64,000 bases of DNA from Amaranthus tricolor (GCF_026212465.1 NC_080047.1:41599922-41663921); one strand, 5' to 3'; shown: positions 39,440 to 54,187, numbered from the stretch's first letter. Translations and numbers: made by a program. The notes: generated from the letters alone by a model not told the origin.

Positions 39440-39632
39440 ATGCAGATTTTGGTCTCAAATTGAAATTGAACTATTAAGATTAAACTTTAAATAAGGTTAA
39501 ATCAGCTAATAACTTAATCAGTTAGCTTAAATAACTAATTTTTATCTCGTATTTTTAACTAGTCAAATCAGTCAATAATTTCAACAAACCAACAGCTACA
39601 ACTAACAATCATTCACCAAACAGATTCTAAAT
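39440..39632. repeat. hAT-like MITE, partial
   Basis: The right end ATTCACCAAACAGATTCTAA and inner CAGCTAATAACTTAATCAGT words resemble the copies near 24.3 and 59.1 kb. Boundaries are uncertain. Confidence 0.35.
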
Positions 39633-39792
39633 GTTTATCTAATATTGGAAAATTCCAATCTAAAATCAAAATCCATTATTCAAGGATGTGATCTATGTTA
39701 TGCCAATATCATACTATTAAGTGTAGGAGGTGATTTTGATTTTCTAATAGCTTAAATCATGGCATGCATTACAGAGAGAAGTAATGGGTGTA

Positions 39793-40100
39793 TGTTGGGG
39801 TGAGATTACTTAAGCTTCAGGTCATTGAATGATGCTTAAAAGGATGTGCGTAGAGTGCCTTGACTGAGACAGCAGCACCAACCATTGTTCGTTCGAGCAT
39901 GCTGTCTGAGGGAACTATCGGATTTCTGTTTTGGCTGCGCGATTTTTGAGATTAGTCATGTCATTGTGTTTTACTGATATTGTGATTGTATAAATAGCCA
40001 CATTCGTATTAGGTTAAGAGTTGTGGACCTATAGTTATTACAAAGAGATAAGGTTTGGTGTGTGTGTGTTTCCTTTGTAATTAATGGTGTGAAATCTTTA
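39793..40100 (+). mobile_element. Possible LTR fragment
   Basis: TGTTGGGGTGAGATTACTTA opens a stretch with a TATA element (TGTATAAATAGCC, about 39987-39999) and an AT-rich tail. This resembles a Copia-type LTR. No matching end, target duplication or internal region was found. Confidence 0.35.
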
Positions 40101-43100
40101 TTAAAAAAAGTAAACTTTAACGTCATTATGATCATGGGCGGAATAAATTATTCTGAAATTCGATTTATTTTTTATAAATTTCTAATCTTAGGGCACTTTA
40201 TAATTGAAAAGAGATTATCTTAAACTAAAATAAAAACTCAATGCATTTTCTAACTACGTTAATATTAATTTTATAAAAATAACTTAAATTAATTGTTAAA
40301 AATTAAATATTCATCTCTAATATTAAGAAGGAAGAGAAAAAAAATAATGGGTCGATCGAAAATAATAAAAAAAAGTGTAAAGTTTAAAAGAATGAAAAAT
40401 TAAGAAATAAAATGTTGATTATTTTTAGTGATTATTGATGTTTAATGAATGGGTGAAAAATAAATGATGTAAGAGAAGATGTTAGGGGTTGAAAGAGGAA
40501 TGCTTTGGAAATAGATAGAAGAAAGGAGAGAAAAAATTGTAATTAATAAGATTTGATCTTATGACTATTAATATGTTTAGTAAAACTCCCACCAACTACT
40601 CTACCTTAATAATATATTATTTTAATATGATTTTTTCTATATGGGACCTTTTAGGTTTGAGGTCCTGTGCAGTTGTACACCTCGAACCCCCCATAAAACC
40701 GCCCCTAAGGTCATCAAATGAGTGAATTATTAGTTTGTACATGATGTTTCATTATTGTATTGTTACATAGTTATGAAATATGATACAATTTAAGTGGGAG
40801 ATATTTAAAATACCAATGAAAAACCTTTAAACTGTCATGTGTACTTTGTTCATTCAAAGTTTTGATTTAGTCACAAACAAATATAAATCATACAAATATA
40901 TGGCAATTAGGTGTTTGTATGATTCAGATTGATACATTCATTATTGGTCCAAAGAACTAATTGGTATTTAAATCTTTAAATTTGAATACTTAATTGTAAA
41001 TATAGGGCATTATAAAAATAGGCATTATAATAATAACAATAAGGGCAAACACAATATTCCAAAGATGATCTAAAAATGGAAAAGGAAAATGCCAAAATGG
41101 TCACACATTGCCTAGAATCTTTACCGACAGAACAAAATATAATTTTAGGTTTTCATGCGACACTGACAAGATAGCAAATGTCGGGGGCCAAATTATTTTT
41201 CCTAGTTAATCTTTCAAACATGTTCATTCATTAGAACTTAGAAATGAGATGTTTAATTAGATTAATCTTTTTATTTTTTTATATTACATGATAGATATAC
41301 TGAGAAAAAACAGGGTCGTGTATAAATAAAAAATACAAAACTTTACACTTAACTAAGATAAAATTTGATTTTCAATTATTTTTTCTTAGTACATTATATA
41401 AGTATTTGTCTAATGTATTTCTATAATTCCCCATATAAGAGTACTTTTGTGTAAATTACAACTATGACATACCTGTAGCACATTGAACCAACCAATGTGG
41501 TATATAGTAGCATCTCCCATATTCAAATTTAACAAAAATTTGACCTTTAATATTTTACCTATTATTCATATTCATGGTGGGTAATTTTTTCATATTTACG
41601 TCCGTCTACTTGATCATGTATTCAAACCCTTCTCCACCCATTATGTCCAATAAAGTATTTTACACATCACAATTATATCAATCTTATATCTGTCTCATGT
41701 TTATTTCATTTAGTTATATGTGCCCATACAATTATCATTTCTTTCAAACTTAATTGTATATCTGACCATATTCAAACCATACAATGTAATACTCAATGTT
41801 CAACGCGCGCTGAAAATATATTAGATTAATTTCCTAAATTTTTATTTTGTTGCTTTTAACAAATAATATTCCTCTATGTTTTTGTAGTGCGTGGATCATT
41901 ACCAAACTTAGACAAACATTCAGAAAATGGTCTAATGCGAACAGATCACACATAAACATGGTTCAAACAGAGCTAAATGTATTTAAAGTTTAAACCATGG
42001 TCTAACGGAGTCCATTCAAGTACAGGCTATGGTCGGACACAATCCACATGCTTGTGGCCATGACCCAAACACGGAGTACAAGCTATTGGTAGTAAACTTT
42101 TTTATGGGATAAAACAAATGAGAATGTATAGATAAATAACGGTTATTAAAGAAAGTGTAAATTACGTTTATGTGTCCTAATTTTATAGGAGGGGTTTTGA
42201 AAATTTATTTTATCTTTTTTCTTATTTTAATTATTTTAATAGTATGTATTTTGTCTATTTTAATTATTTACAAATAACCGTTATTATCTAGGATTTTCTA
42301 TAAAATAAATAGCTTGAAGGTTTGCTATGATGTAAACTTTGATTTTATATTTCATACTGTTGACTTTTCCCTTCCCCTATTTTAGAGGAGTGTGTTCCTC
42401 CTACTTGTGCATGGATGTAACTTTATTGTTTTTTCACCAGTGCTTTCCTTCAAAAAACAAAAAAAAAAGGCTTGATGATGACAAATAAAAGGTAGGAAGA
42501 AACTTTCATAGATAGAAGAATTTTTTCCTTGTATATTCCTTTTTTACAACATATTTCTAAGTTTACTTGGATTAGAAAAATTATTTTTCATAACATTATT
42601 TTTTTTTAAATTAAAACCCCATTAATGCAAAACGCTTTCCTAAATGAGGGTTTGATTCAATTTTCAAATAAAACCGCTTTGTGAAGTGGCGGTTTACTAA
42701 AAAAAAAGGAAAAAAAAATATTTTCAGTGCTGTCCTACGTGGACAGTATGTAGGGAAATAATTTCCTAAACAACGTAAAGTTGAAAAAAATTATCATAAA
42801 AGCTATATTTAGGGAAAAGGTTAAGGGTAACTAGTAATAAATGAAACAATGTTTAGAAAAAAATTCATAGATTTATTAGCTTTTTATTTAACAAAGGGTT
42901 AAAAAAATACATACGGTAAAAAAAATACTTTATTGTATAATATTTTGGTTTTAGTTTATGATTCAACATGTTAAAAGTAAAAAGTAAATAATTGAAAGTC
43001 AAAATAAACAAAAAAAATCCCTTGATTTATATAAATTCAAAACTGCAATATAAATTTCGTGAAAAATACTTATCGTGTGAGACGTGAAAATTTCAGCTAT

Positions 43101-44675
43101 GGGATGACTATTTCTCAACTTGCTCATCCTATGAGTATTTTTTGCTCACAATTGGAATGAATAATCATCCAAGTTTTTTGGATTTTGATCATTTGGCAAG
43201 CAAAATTCTAATTATTGCATGCAAAATTTAAGTTAATCACGGTAATTTATACATCATTATAAAAAAACAAAAGAAAAAAATAATAAACTAATTAAAACAC
43301 ACAAAAAAAAATTATAAAAGTCATAAACCTTTAAAAAATACTTGCCACCTAAATTTACCAAATTAGTAAATCACGTTATTTACCTAACAAACCTCATTAT
43401 TGGAATAACTCATATAGACATGATTGCATGGCCTAAATTACCTCCATCAAAACCTATAACTTATTTAAGTCTCTTACTTTAAACATATAATAACTCCACT
43501 AAAAGGACATGACTCCACCTTCATATATCATTAAAAATACCTACTTTTATCCTCTTTCTTAGTTTAAGTTGTGCTAATAAAACCCCATGGTAGCAAATAG
43601 GGTTTTTGGGTGTTTGTTTAGTTTTTGGATTGATTTTTAATTTTTATACAATACTATATCAAATTAAATTGTATTTGATTTTTCATTTTCAATTCATTTG
43701 CAAACCAAAATCTTACTAAATCAAAATCTATCATAAAATCAAATTAACTCAACCAAATTTTTAATAAATTATAATAATTACTAACTGAATCTTTAATAAT
43801 CATCAAAATCTTGATCTATCAAAAACTTCGAAGTCCAAATTATCTAAACTAAGCCAAATTAAAAGTTTTGATGAATCAAATAACACAATATAAAAGTTAA
43901 AATAGAAGTAATTTCTTTTTTCTATTAAACTTGCAATTAATTGTGATATTTTCTCATATAATATATTATAAGCAGTTGTGAATATCTTATAATGAAGAAA
44001 TTATTTTTCTTTTCCTTTGACAAATACTATGAATCTTAAGTAATTTAAAGTTTGATTTTTTTTTTTTGGATTTTTGTTTTTTTCTTCTATTGAATACCAA
44101 ATTCAAACCAAAAACCAAATTAATTTTTTTTCCCAATCCAAACTAAAATGAATAAAACAACACCAAATCAAATTATCCTTTTAATTTAGTTTGTTTTAGT
44201 GTTTGCTTTTTCACCGAACAACTTTCTTACATCTCTAACTGCAAATTTAGAGGGATAGGAGTAAAGTAGAGTCATTTGTGATTTGCCAAACAACACAAAA
44301 CTCAATACGTTTTTGTCTCTTTGAGATTACTATTAATATTAATATTTTCGTTTACAATTTGGACAGTGGCACATATGAGCCCTTGGGTTCATTTGACCAC
44401 ACTTGATCTTTCCGACTCTTAAAATCTTAGACATATTTGCTATGTATAGTAAAGAAAAATAAAATAACACTTTTGCATTGAATAATCAACATTTATATAA
44501 GTAGAAAAACTTTTCAATTGTAATTATTTCATATATTGTTATAACTTTGACTCAAAAATATAAAAAACCACTTAATGTAAAGTCTGAATCCGCCACGATT
44601 TACTATATGTCACAATCGGTATTCGGTAATAATCTCAAAAGAGACATATAGAGTAAAAGAAAAAACATACCAGCT

Positions 44676-45200
44676 TAAAAAAGGAAAAATTCCACATGGT
44701 AACTCTGAGGTTTTGGGTTTTCCACGTGGTAATCAAAACTTTTGAAAAATCAACGCGGTAGCCCTAAGATTCACCAAATTACCATGACCTTTTTACACAT
44801 AACACGTAAATGTTAACTTCGAAGCCTTAATGTTGTTGTATGCATATTTATGCGACTCACCATTTTAAATGCCATTAGTCTCAACCTTTTCCCCAAAAAA
44901 ATAAACCCTAACTCTACCATTCTATTTGGGGGGAAAACTATGATTTGGATAAAAGATGGAGTTAGGGTTTATGTTTTAGGGGAAAGGGTTGAAACTGATG
45001 GCATTTCAAATACCGAGTTGCATAAATAGGCGTACAGTATTAAAGCTTTAAAATGAACGTTTACTAACGTTTTATGAGCAAAAAGGTCATGATGGAATAA
45101 TTTGGTAAATCTCAAATTTACCGCGTAAAATTTTTAAAAATTTTGATTATCATGTGGAAAACCAAAATCTTAGGGTTACCACGTGAAATTTTTTTAAAAT
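44676..45200. repeat. Long foldback (hairpin) element
   Basis: Two arms of about 250 bp pair along nearly their whole length. The left arm has CCACATGGTAACTCTGAGG, AACCCTAACTCTACCATTC and CATTTTAAATGCCATTAG. Each recurs reversed on the right (TTAGGGTTACCACGTG, TGGAGTTAGGGTTTATG, GATGGCATTTCAAATACC). The loop near 44940 is tiny. There is no coding content. It ends about 30 bp before the MULE's left terminus. Confidence 0.88.
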
Positions 45201-45235
45201 AATGTGGATAGTTAAACACAATCCTTAAACATCGC

Positions 45236-45365
45236 CACCCTTTTCATTTTATCGCCAACCCCCAATGAAATTACGATTTTGCCCCTGGACTTAAAATTTC
45301 TTACATATACTCTAACCTCACTAAATAACACCTTTATCACACTTAAAAAAACAAATTACAACATA
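45236..45365 (+). repeat. Left terminal inverted repeat of the MULE
   Basis: Pairs with about 54895-55015. Best conserved in the first 70 bp (AATGAAATTACGATTTTGCC, ACTTAAAATTTCTT). Confidence 0.8.
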
Positions 45366-45470
45366 AAATTTTTGGAGCAAAAGCTAAGGAATTCAATCCG
45401 CAAACAAATAATCGAGGTAATTTTTATTCGAATCGTGTTATTTTAAATTAAAAAAATAGAAAAAAAAGTG

Positions 45471-45602
45471 AGTCGCACGCGACTCGGCCGTGGGTCAGTC
45501 GCATGAAACCCGCGACTCAGCCGCGGCTCAGTCGCACAAAACGTGCGACTAAGCCGCGGGTTTCGTGCGACTGACCCGCGGCCGAGTCGGGTGCGACTCA
45601 CC
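45471..45602. repeat. GC-rich imperfect palindrome in the left subterminal region of the MULE
   Basis: Left-arm words GTGAGTCGCAC, GACTCGGCCG, GGGTCAGTCGCA and AAACCCGCG reappear reversed as CGCGGGTTT, GTGCGACTGACCC, CGGCCGAGTC and GTGCGACTCAC. It is very CpG-rich against an AT-rich background. A shorter relative with GCACAAAACGTGG/CGCACGTTTTGTG lies at about 54591-54629 near the other end. Confidence 0.85.
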
Positions 45603-45639
45603 CAATTTTTTTTTTTAATTTTATTTTTTGAAATAATAT

Positions 45640-46340
<701 letters not shown>

Positions 46341-46589
46341 TTATGATTATTGTTAATTTAGAAAATTAATTACAATAATAATAATAATTATTATTACTAA
46401 TATTTTGTTAAATTATATTTGTTGATAATGATTAGTTAAATATTATTGTTGTTAAATTATATTTGTTGATAATGAGTAGTTTAACATGTTAATCAATTAT
46501 TGTATTTTGTTCATGTGGTTAATTTAACGTAACGTTTGATTATTTTTATTTATTATTAATAGTTAATTAAATTATCAAAATTGTAGTAA

Positions 46590-48355
46590 ATGGCTGGTAG
46601 TCAAGGGAAAGGAAATGGTTTTTTTAGACACTTGTTGAGCGAGAATAGTTCAAGGCAAACCCTACTCAGAGGGGACCCTTATGAGAGAGGGGTAATGGGT
46701 TCTGCTAGGAGGGCTAGGCAGGAAGAGGCTGCCAGGCACAGTGAGGCCCAACGGTCGAGTACGCTGCATCAAGTGCACACTCGGTTTGATGAGCAGGCTA
46801 GCGTCCAGAGTAGTTGGGGGGTTTCTAGTGATGATGATGATGATGATGATGATGATGTTGAGTACCAAGGCGTTGTTGGTCGCCCAGTGGATCGGACTGT
46901 TGTCCACGGGGTCGACGGTAAATCCACACGTGCAGCCCGTAGTTAATGATGAGCCTCCACGGGGGAGCAAGCGCTTACAGTCCACTGGAACGGACTGGTT
47001 GGTCACATCGCCCCAGCCCGGGGGGCCCACAGATACGCACCTGATACTCAGCTATGGCGGGCACATAGCTAAAGTTATTTTTGACGACTTTAAGCGTACG
47101 CCTCCGGTTCTGGAGTGCCGCAATAGAAAGAAGCCGTTGGAGGCGATCATCAGACTGCGGGATATGTCTGATGCGCTTTATGATGTTCTACCTGCCACTT
47201 TCCTCAGCCGGCTACCCTACATTATGCACCAGCACGTTGACCGTGCTTTGATATCAGCCTTCATGGAGAGGTGGCAGCCGGATACGAACACATTCCACAT
47301 GCTATGGGGGGAGATGACGATTATGTTGCACGACATGCAACGCATATTGGGTATAAGTATGGAAGGTTCACTACCGGCTGAACCTGCTGAGGGGGAGTGG
47401 ATAGCTGGCCTGTTTGGGGAGCCCATGTCCGAGCTACGACGGAAAGGGATATTCACCTGCGGTGGCATCAACGTTGCTGAAGTTATGCAGTTGTGCCACC
47501 CGGTCCTAGGCTATGGAGACCCCGTCAACAGCCTATTACATGGCTATTGTCGGCTCTACACTGTTGGCGGAAAAGACCAGAACCGGCATACGACGTCACC
47601 CGATACTAATCGTCAACATCGATCAGGATGAGATCGCCTGAGGTGTGGTGACACTGGCCTACATGTATCGGCAACTGGGAATGGCATCTAGGGTTGGTTG
47701 CTAGACCATTGCTGGTTGCCTGACGTTGATTCAGACATGGATTTACGAGTACTTTCTGTCCTTCCGCCCTCATCCTCGTTAAGCAGATGTGCCTAATGAA
47801 ACTAGGGCGGAGATGTGGTCCACGCCCAAGCCAGGTCGTGAGATCAGTAGGCTGAAGGACTACAGGAGTATATTGGACTCCATGACACTTTATAGTACAT
47901 CATGTTATTTTAATTTGTAGTACATCACATCACACTTTATTATTCATGTTATTTTAATTTGTAGATTATTTCTATATGTTAATTTTACTTGTATGTAGGT
48001 GGAATGGAATCCATACATGACTTCTTGAAGAGCATTGCTAATGAGCACCCACGCACCACCTACATCGGGGGTATCACTTGCTTTGATATCGTCGAGGTGT
48101 ATTTACCGGAGAGGACAGTGCGATAGGTCGGCTTTGTGCAGGCTATTCCCCCCTCCTATCAGACCAACCCAAGCTATACGACTGGCACACGGTATCTATT
48201 CCATGACCTTTGCTTCTCCACCTATTTACACGGAGGCATGGAGTAGGTTCCCCTATTGTGGCCGCCTTGGTGATCAGGCACTTCGTCGGGCATTTATTCC
48301 ATCAGAGGATGATCCTAGTTACGTTGACTGGTTCAGAGTGCGTTACACTAAATAA
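46590..48355 (+). pseudogene. Plant mobile domain (PMD/MAIN-like) protein, transposon-borne, frameshifted
   Basis: PMD proteins (the MAIN/MAIL1 relatives, also annotated 'aminotransferase-like') occur as host genes and inside plant transposons. The N-terminal frame begins MAGSQGKGNGFFRHLLSENS and runs through an acidic run of aspartates to about 46900. The frame then shifts by 1 nt. The PMD core follows: HLILSYGGHIAKVIFDDF, RLRDMSDALYDVLPATFL, FHMLWGEMTIMLHDMQRILG. After about 47585 more shifts and stops break the frame, with remnants MYRQLGMASRVGC, TWIYEYFLSFRPHPR, and YTEAWSRFPYCGRLGDQALR near 48.23-48.28 kb. The 3' part is separated by an AT-rich, probably intronic, stretch at 47890-48000. 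It lies inside the MULE and is convergent with the transposase. Non-functional as it stands. Confidence 0.88.
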
Positions 48356-50465
48356 TGATGTACACAATGTGTTACACTATAGACTATCTAAATTTACAGC
48401 ATCTTCAGTGGTGTTATTACGTTGTGGTGGTCGTGGCCCGCATAGTCTATTTCAAGCAAAATCCTGCTACTAAAATGTGTTTCTATATGTCTGGAAGAAT
48501 TGTCAACTACTTCTCTCCATGATTGCTGGACTGGCGGCAGTGGAGATGAATCGTCATTCATTAATAGTTGAACAAAATGATTTCTATTCACCCAACATAT
48601 ATGTAGAACTTTATTTACACTATGCAAACCCGTTGCTTTCCTTAACGGAATAACCAAACAGTTGTACATCGGATTACCGTCAGCAGAACCATAATAAACA
48701 ATGCCAATGTTAAGAAATGTTGCTGCAGAGTACAATGCCATCGGTGCTTCCATCCAGTGAATATAAGGAGCAGGTCTATTTCTGTGTGAACCAATTCTGA
48801 ATATAGCATTGACTAACGCCTCTTTCGATAGATACACACTTACGTATTGGTCTCTATTCATTTGCATTTTCATGCACATTGCACGTCTTAAAAGAGGCCA
48901 TGTCTCCTTGCCTTAAACTCTGTGACGGCAATAACTCTTAAACCACAGTTACCATCACCTATAACATTAATCCAATCAAACAAGTAAGGAGGGAGAATGT
49001 GCGAGATGTGATTGGGCCATGGAAACAGTGAAAAATCACGACCTAATGGATCATCTGCAATTATTGAAAATAAGGTTAGTGAGATTAAGCTGTAACAAAC
49101 TAATTTAAATAAAGGCAAGGAAAGTCATGTATCGGATAAGTTGAAACTAAACTTAATTCCAACTAAGGATTGTGTTTCCCGACCACTAGATCTACCACTG
49201 GATCTCCCGCAGGATGAAGATTTAGACCCTCGACCACGAGAAGATGATCTACTATATTCAAATGCGCTTTTATTTCTTCTAAGGGTTTTGCTTGTGGTTG
49301 GTCTTCCCTTTCTAGGTGGACTTGTGTAAGGCTCAGGTATATCGGCTCCATCACGGTGTAAATCATGTTCAAGTACCTGAGACAAGCATCGTACAACAGC
49401 TGGATCAGCTTTTAAGACTTCATCAACCAACGATTGAAAGTACTCTTTGTCATCGGCATTTGCGTGCCGTACTCCTTCGTTGGTGTCATCTCCTACCTCT
49501 GTGTACGTCAAAGTACTCCAGAATGGATGAATGTCATCCAAATACAAAGCACCTTGTGAACTGATCGACATATATAAATAACAAGCACATGGCAATCCAT
49601 GGGTGCGTTGAAGTACATAATCACCCAAATCTAACATACGGTTATGCTCAAGCCGCAACTGCTCTAAGGCAAAAATAGATACATGGCGATATAAAGGTCT
49701 AAAGAAATGATGTCGCAACGACCTTTAAACAGAATTCATGGATTCCTGTAGCGCTTGTCGGATCTTAGCTTGCTGGTTTGTTATCTGTGCGTGTGCCCTT
49801 TTAAACAGGGTATCAAATGAGTTATTACCGCTATCAAGATAATACTTGAAAGACGAGTGTTAGCATTCAACTCTGCTGGTAGTCTGGTTACCCATGTGGA
49901 AACAGTCATTCGTCCATGCTCGCACAAATTTCTCTTTTAGTGGAATCCATGTTCCAGCCAAGTATCGAACGACCTTTCTATTCCTAATCGACCAGGTAGT
50001 CACAATCGATTGCCATCTCTCTTCAAATTCGTCGAGTGTTGAACTTTCAACCAAGGGATTCCATCTACTTTTCCTGAATACCTGCCCTTGTTGATTTCTT
50101 TTCCCGCCACACAACTTGTCCACCATGTTCTCAACGTCGTTAGCAATATGCCATATGCATAACAAATGCCGCACATCTACATTAAACACAACATTGAACG
50201 TAATTAATACATATTCAATAAAGAGAACGAAAATAATTAATCAACAAAACCTTTTTACCCGGGAAGACGTCATGAATACCTGCAGATAAACCCTCATCTC
50301 GATCAGTGACAATGACGCTAGGAGTCTGAGCTGTGCCAAAAATATCTCTCAATCCCTGTAACACCCACGAATATGACTCAACCGCCTCATCTCGCATCAA
50401 ACAGAACGCAACCAAGAAGTTGTGATTGGTTGGCGTCATTTCGATTAGTTCACGCAGTGGCCACT

Positions 50466-53097
50466 TGTAACAGGCTCAAATTTCTTAATCTTAATCTTCC
50501 GATTAATTATTCCGAAATTTCTTTTCGAATTCCTAATCCTTTGGATATCTAATTTAAATCACCTTTAATTCCTAAACCTTATTCCGATTTTTGTAATTTC
50601 TTCCAAATATTAAACTTAAAAATATATATATATTCTTAAATTTCTTTATAAGCACTAAAATATTATTTTATTATTTTATACTACGAAAAGTAAAATTTTA
50701 ATATTATATTTACGGTTTTATTAAAACGTTACGTTTCAATTTTGTTTCCTTAAACTATCTTTACTACTTATCATTTTAACTTTACAACTTTTATTTAATT
50801 ATTTTATACCTAAAAATTAACTATATTTTTCTTATTAACTTTAAGTATAGTTTTAACTAAAATTTTCTAAGCAAACTATCATATTTTCATAATCAAACCT
50901 TAATCATACTTTCCCATTAATCTAAAACATTTCACTAGCATAAACTAGAACAAAAATTTGATGAATCAAAATCCTTTCTACATCAATCCATAATGTTCAT
51001 CACTTACACAAGCTATCACCATTTCCTTACACAAGTTAACCTTCTTCTACACTCCAAACTCTTACACATCCACTTACACACTCCAACTCTTACACATTCA
51101 CTTACACACTCTAAATCACTTACACAAGTTAACCTTCTTTTTCATACAATCTTATGAACTAAAAAGTTGCCCAAAATCCATTATAAATACCCCTCCTTAG
51201 CCATGAGAGCACTTGCACCCCCATTATCAAATCTTTCTACCATTATTTCTTATATCTTCACTTCATTAACATCTTACTAACTTTATACCCTTTTTATTTG
51301 TTGAAGAATCAAATGAAGATGGAGCTTGATCTTATCACTTCTTAAGCCAATAATCATCAACTTTTGAAAAGTCAAGTATTATCTTTTGGAGCTTGGATAT
51401 CATTTTCTTTTGGTTAATTGAAGATCTACTTCTTTGAAGCTTGGAGCCTTGAAGACTTTCTCTTTTGGAGCTTATTTCTTTAAGTTCTTATTTTCTTATT
51501 ATTATTCTCTTACATGGTTTAGCACCACCTTTGGAGGAAAATGGTACACATTTTCTTAACTCTCTCGTTATGTGATATTTATTTATGGTTACTCGATAAT
51601 ATAAAAGCATGATCAACATGATTTTATTTTAGTCATTTAAACTTTATATGGTAATATTAAGGTCATATCCAGTTTAGTGATATTTTCGTCAAAACAATAA
51701 TACTTTTGGGACACTCGAAAAAAAGTCATATATATGGAAATTTTTTATTAATATGATAATATAAATGCATATGAATTTTACCAGTTAAATAAAACTTATG
51801 TGTTTAAAATGATTCCATATCATCTTGGTGTTTTGATAAATTTTTAATCGGTTTTTTAGTAAAATAGTCAAACAAATTTGTTAAAATGCTTAGCATTGTT
51901 TTTCTTGAAAACTCATTTCATATAGATTTCGAACCCTTAATAACTTGTCGGATTATGTTAGTTTTATAGTGATGATAGATCCGTTTTACTATTTTACTGG
52001 TTATTTGATAAAATATGTTATTAAGTACTTAGAAATATTACCCTTGACTGTTATGATTATTTATGACACAATAATGACCTAGTTTAGCCTCAGGAATCTT
52101 AGTATAGCTACGAAAATTTGTTATTTAATTAATATTAATTTATTAGATACTAGTAATTTGTTTCTATTAAAAGGGTAGAATTGTCAAAAATTTGACTAGT
52201 GGAAGTTTGACTTATAAGAATGTAAACTATTTCGGTTTAGAGTCTTGTTTGATATTGCATGATATTGATTGTATGACTCTGATAGTAAGGTAACGTCGAA
52301 CCATGGACTGGCATGTAAAATCCCGGCGTCCGTGTTAGCCGGCACGTAAAATGCGGTGTCAGACAGGGGATCCGAGAAAAACCCATCCTGTGAAGTCTCG
52401 AGCATAACAGTATTGAGAGGAGTGACGACTCCCACCACAGTTAGGGTTTAGGACTACGGTCCTCACCTAACCAGACCCTTACATATATCAGTTGTCATTA
52501 TTGTTGTGATCTTGTGATGTGCTATGATGGTAAAGCTATGAGGCTTAATTGAACTTGATTAAATAAGCATTAAGGTTACCAAGTATTTAGTACCAGTAAT
52601 GAACTTCTGCAAGTATTGAGAATGTAACTTAATGGCCTAGTAAAGGTCAATAATGAGTAATAACCTTCTATATTGTGCTTGATGATTATTTTGTAAGCAT
52701 GATTTAACTATCGCATCATAAGCTTGTTGAGAAAATTGTATTCGGCTTTATCGCTGATCGATTTAATCGGCTGTCATCCGTATTATGGATGACAGTATTT
52801 TGCAGGAAAAATTAGCTCAGGTTTCGATCCAGGCCTCAAATTTAATTATTCTATCGAGGACTTAGCTTCAATGATTTTACTTGATGACTATATTGTACTT
52901 ATGTTTTTTTATCGTATTTAAGTAAACCTTATTTTATATTTTCTCAGTTGTAAGATTTTTTTTTTTTTTTTACTTATGTTTTGAACGATTTTAGTTTAAA
53001 TGGTTTTTAGCAGTTCGGCGTTTTACACTTCCGCATTATTTATCTTAAGTATAATTATTAATGTTAATTATGTATCGAGAGTGCCGCTCCTGCTACA
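50466..53097 (+). mobile_element. Solo LTR (about 2.63 kb, Gypsy-like) inside the MULE transposase
   Basis: Termini are TGTAACAGG and CCTGCTACA, an imperfect inverted TG...CA pair. A TATA box (TATAAATA, 51182-51189) is on the plus strand. There is no internal region. It splits the transposase exactly between ...TNKQE and WPLRELIE. Only a 3-bp direct repeat (ACT) flanks it, where 5 bp is usual. Removing the LTR and one ACT restores an open reading across the junction with the family's normal spacing. Confidence 0.82.
51182..51189 (+). promoter_or_regulatory. TATA box of the solo LTR
   Basis: TATAAATA followed by a pyrimidine-rich stretch, in the position expected for the U3/R boundary of an LTR. 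Confidence 0.55.
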
Positions 53098-54187
53098 ACT
53101 CTTGTTTGTTTGTTTTGTACGTTGTATCTATCAACACAATATACGGCCACGTACGTATCATTTGAATTGAGGTAGGATTTGCAACTAATAATCTGATCAA
53201 ATTCCCTTCACTATCCAACTCTGTCCTAACCACGTAATTATGCTCTGTGGCCATATAAAGACAGTGTTGAAGGGGAGTCCTAACCTCCATCTTTTCTCTT
53301 CTAATTGACTGTCTAATATTGTATATTTGATTCATACTAGTAAGAAAACCAGGAAAATTATTCTAATTGAAGTCATGATAAAGGCAGGTTGCATGCCGGT
53401 TGCATTAAGCCGTCGTATGTGCTGCCGAATATCTACATTCAACCTATTTGCCCTTACATGACCATCTCAGTACACTAAAAATCGGCGGTTATGTCTACCT
53501 TTTTCCCCAAGAGACACCCTCACTGTCCAAGGTCTTTCTTCTGGTTTACGACTACTTGCTACAATCATAAATTTACACCGACATGTTCTACTTTTAGAAC
53601 CAGGTCGGACAGCATTATTTAGGTTATGCAAATCACCCCTAATATTACCATAGCGATGACATCTTAAATACAAACTAACTCTAAAACGTCCTTTTTGTTT
53701 ATAAGAAACACGTGTAAATTGAAAATCAATTGTTAGTACTATCTCATCGGCCCAACTATATAATTCATCTCCAGAATCAAATTCCCTATCCGTAACAAAT
53801 CAACCAGAGTAATCTACATTGTCTCCTAAGTTTTCAAAGTCCTGCAAATTTAAAATATGAAAAATAAACCATATATTAGGTTATTAAAAAATTATAACAT
53901 ACAAACATAAATAATAAAAATATTCAATAATAAATAAAAATTATAATTTACTTTAATAATTAATATTAAAATAATAATAATACAAATTAATATTAAATAA
54001 AAAATATAATTTACATCACTAATAAATATTAAAATAATAACAATACAAAATATAAAATAAATTAATTGTAATAATAATAAAACAAATTAATATTAAATAA
54101 TAAGAAAATAATATATAATTATAAATTATTTAAATTAATAATAAGAAAATTATAATAATATTAATAGTATAAATTATAAATTATTTA

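Larger units (their letters stand above)
31606..44675. other. 13-kb gene desert between DUF642-C and the MULE
   Basis: No conserved protein-coding sequence was recognised on either strand. All open frames are short and unsupported. It contains the MITEs, degenerate repeats and Harbinger-type element listed separately. Stretches such as 32.2-34.4, 36.9-38.6 and 40.1-44.6 kb show only AT-rich sequence with unassignable repeat fragments. Confidence 0.6.

Noticed and set aside
52196..52438. 80-residue minus-strand frame
   Set aside because: Lies inside the solo LTR and shows no known domain.
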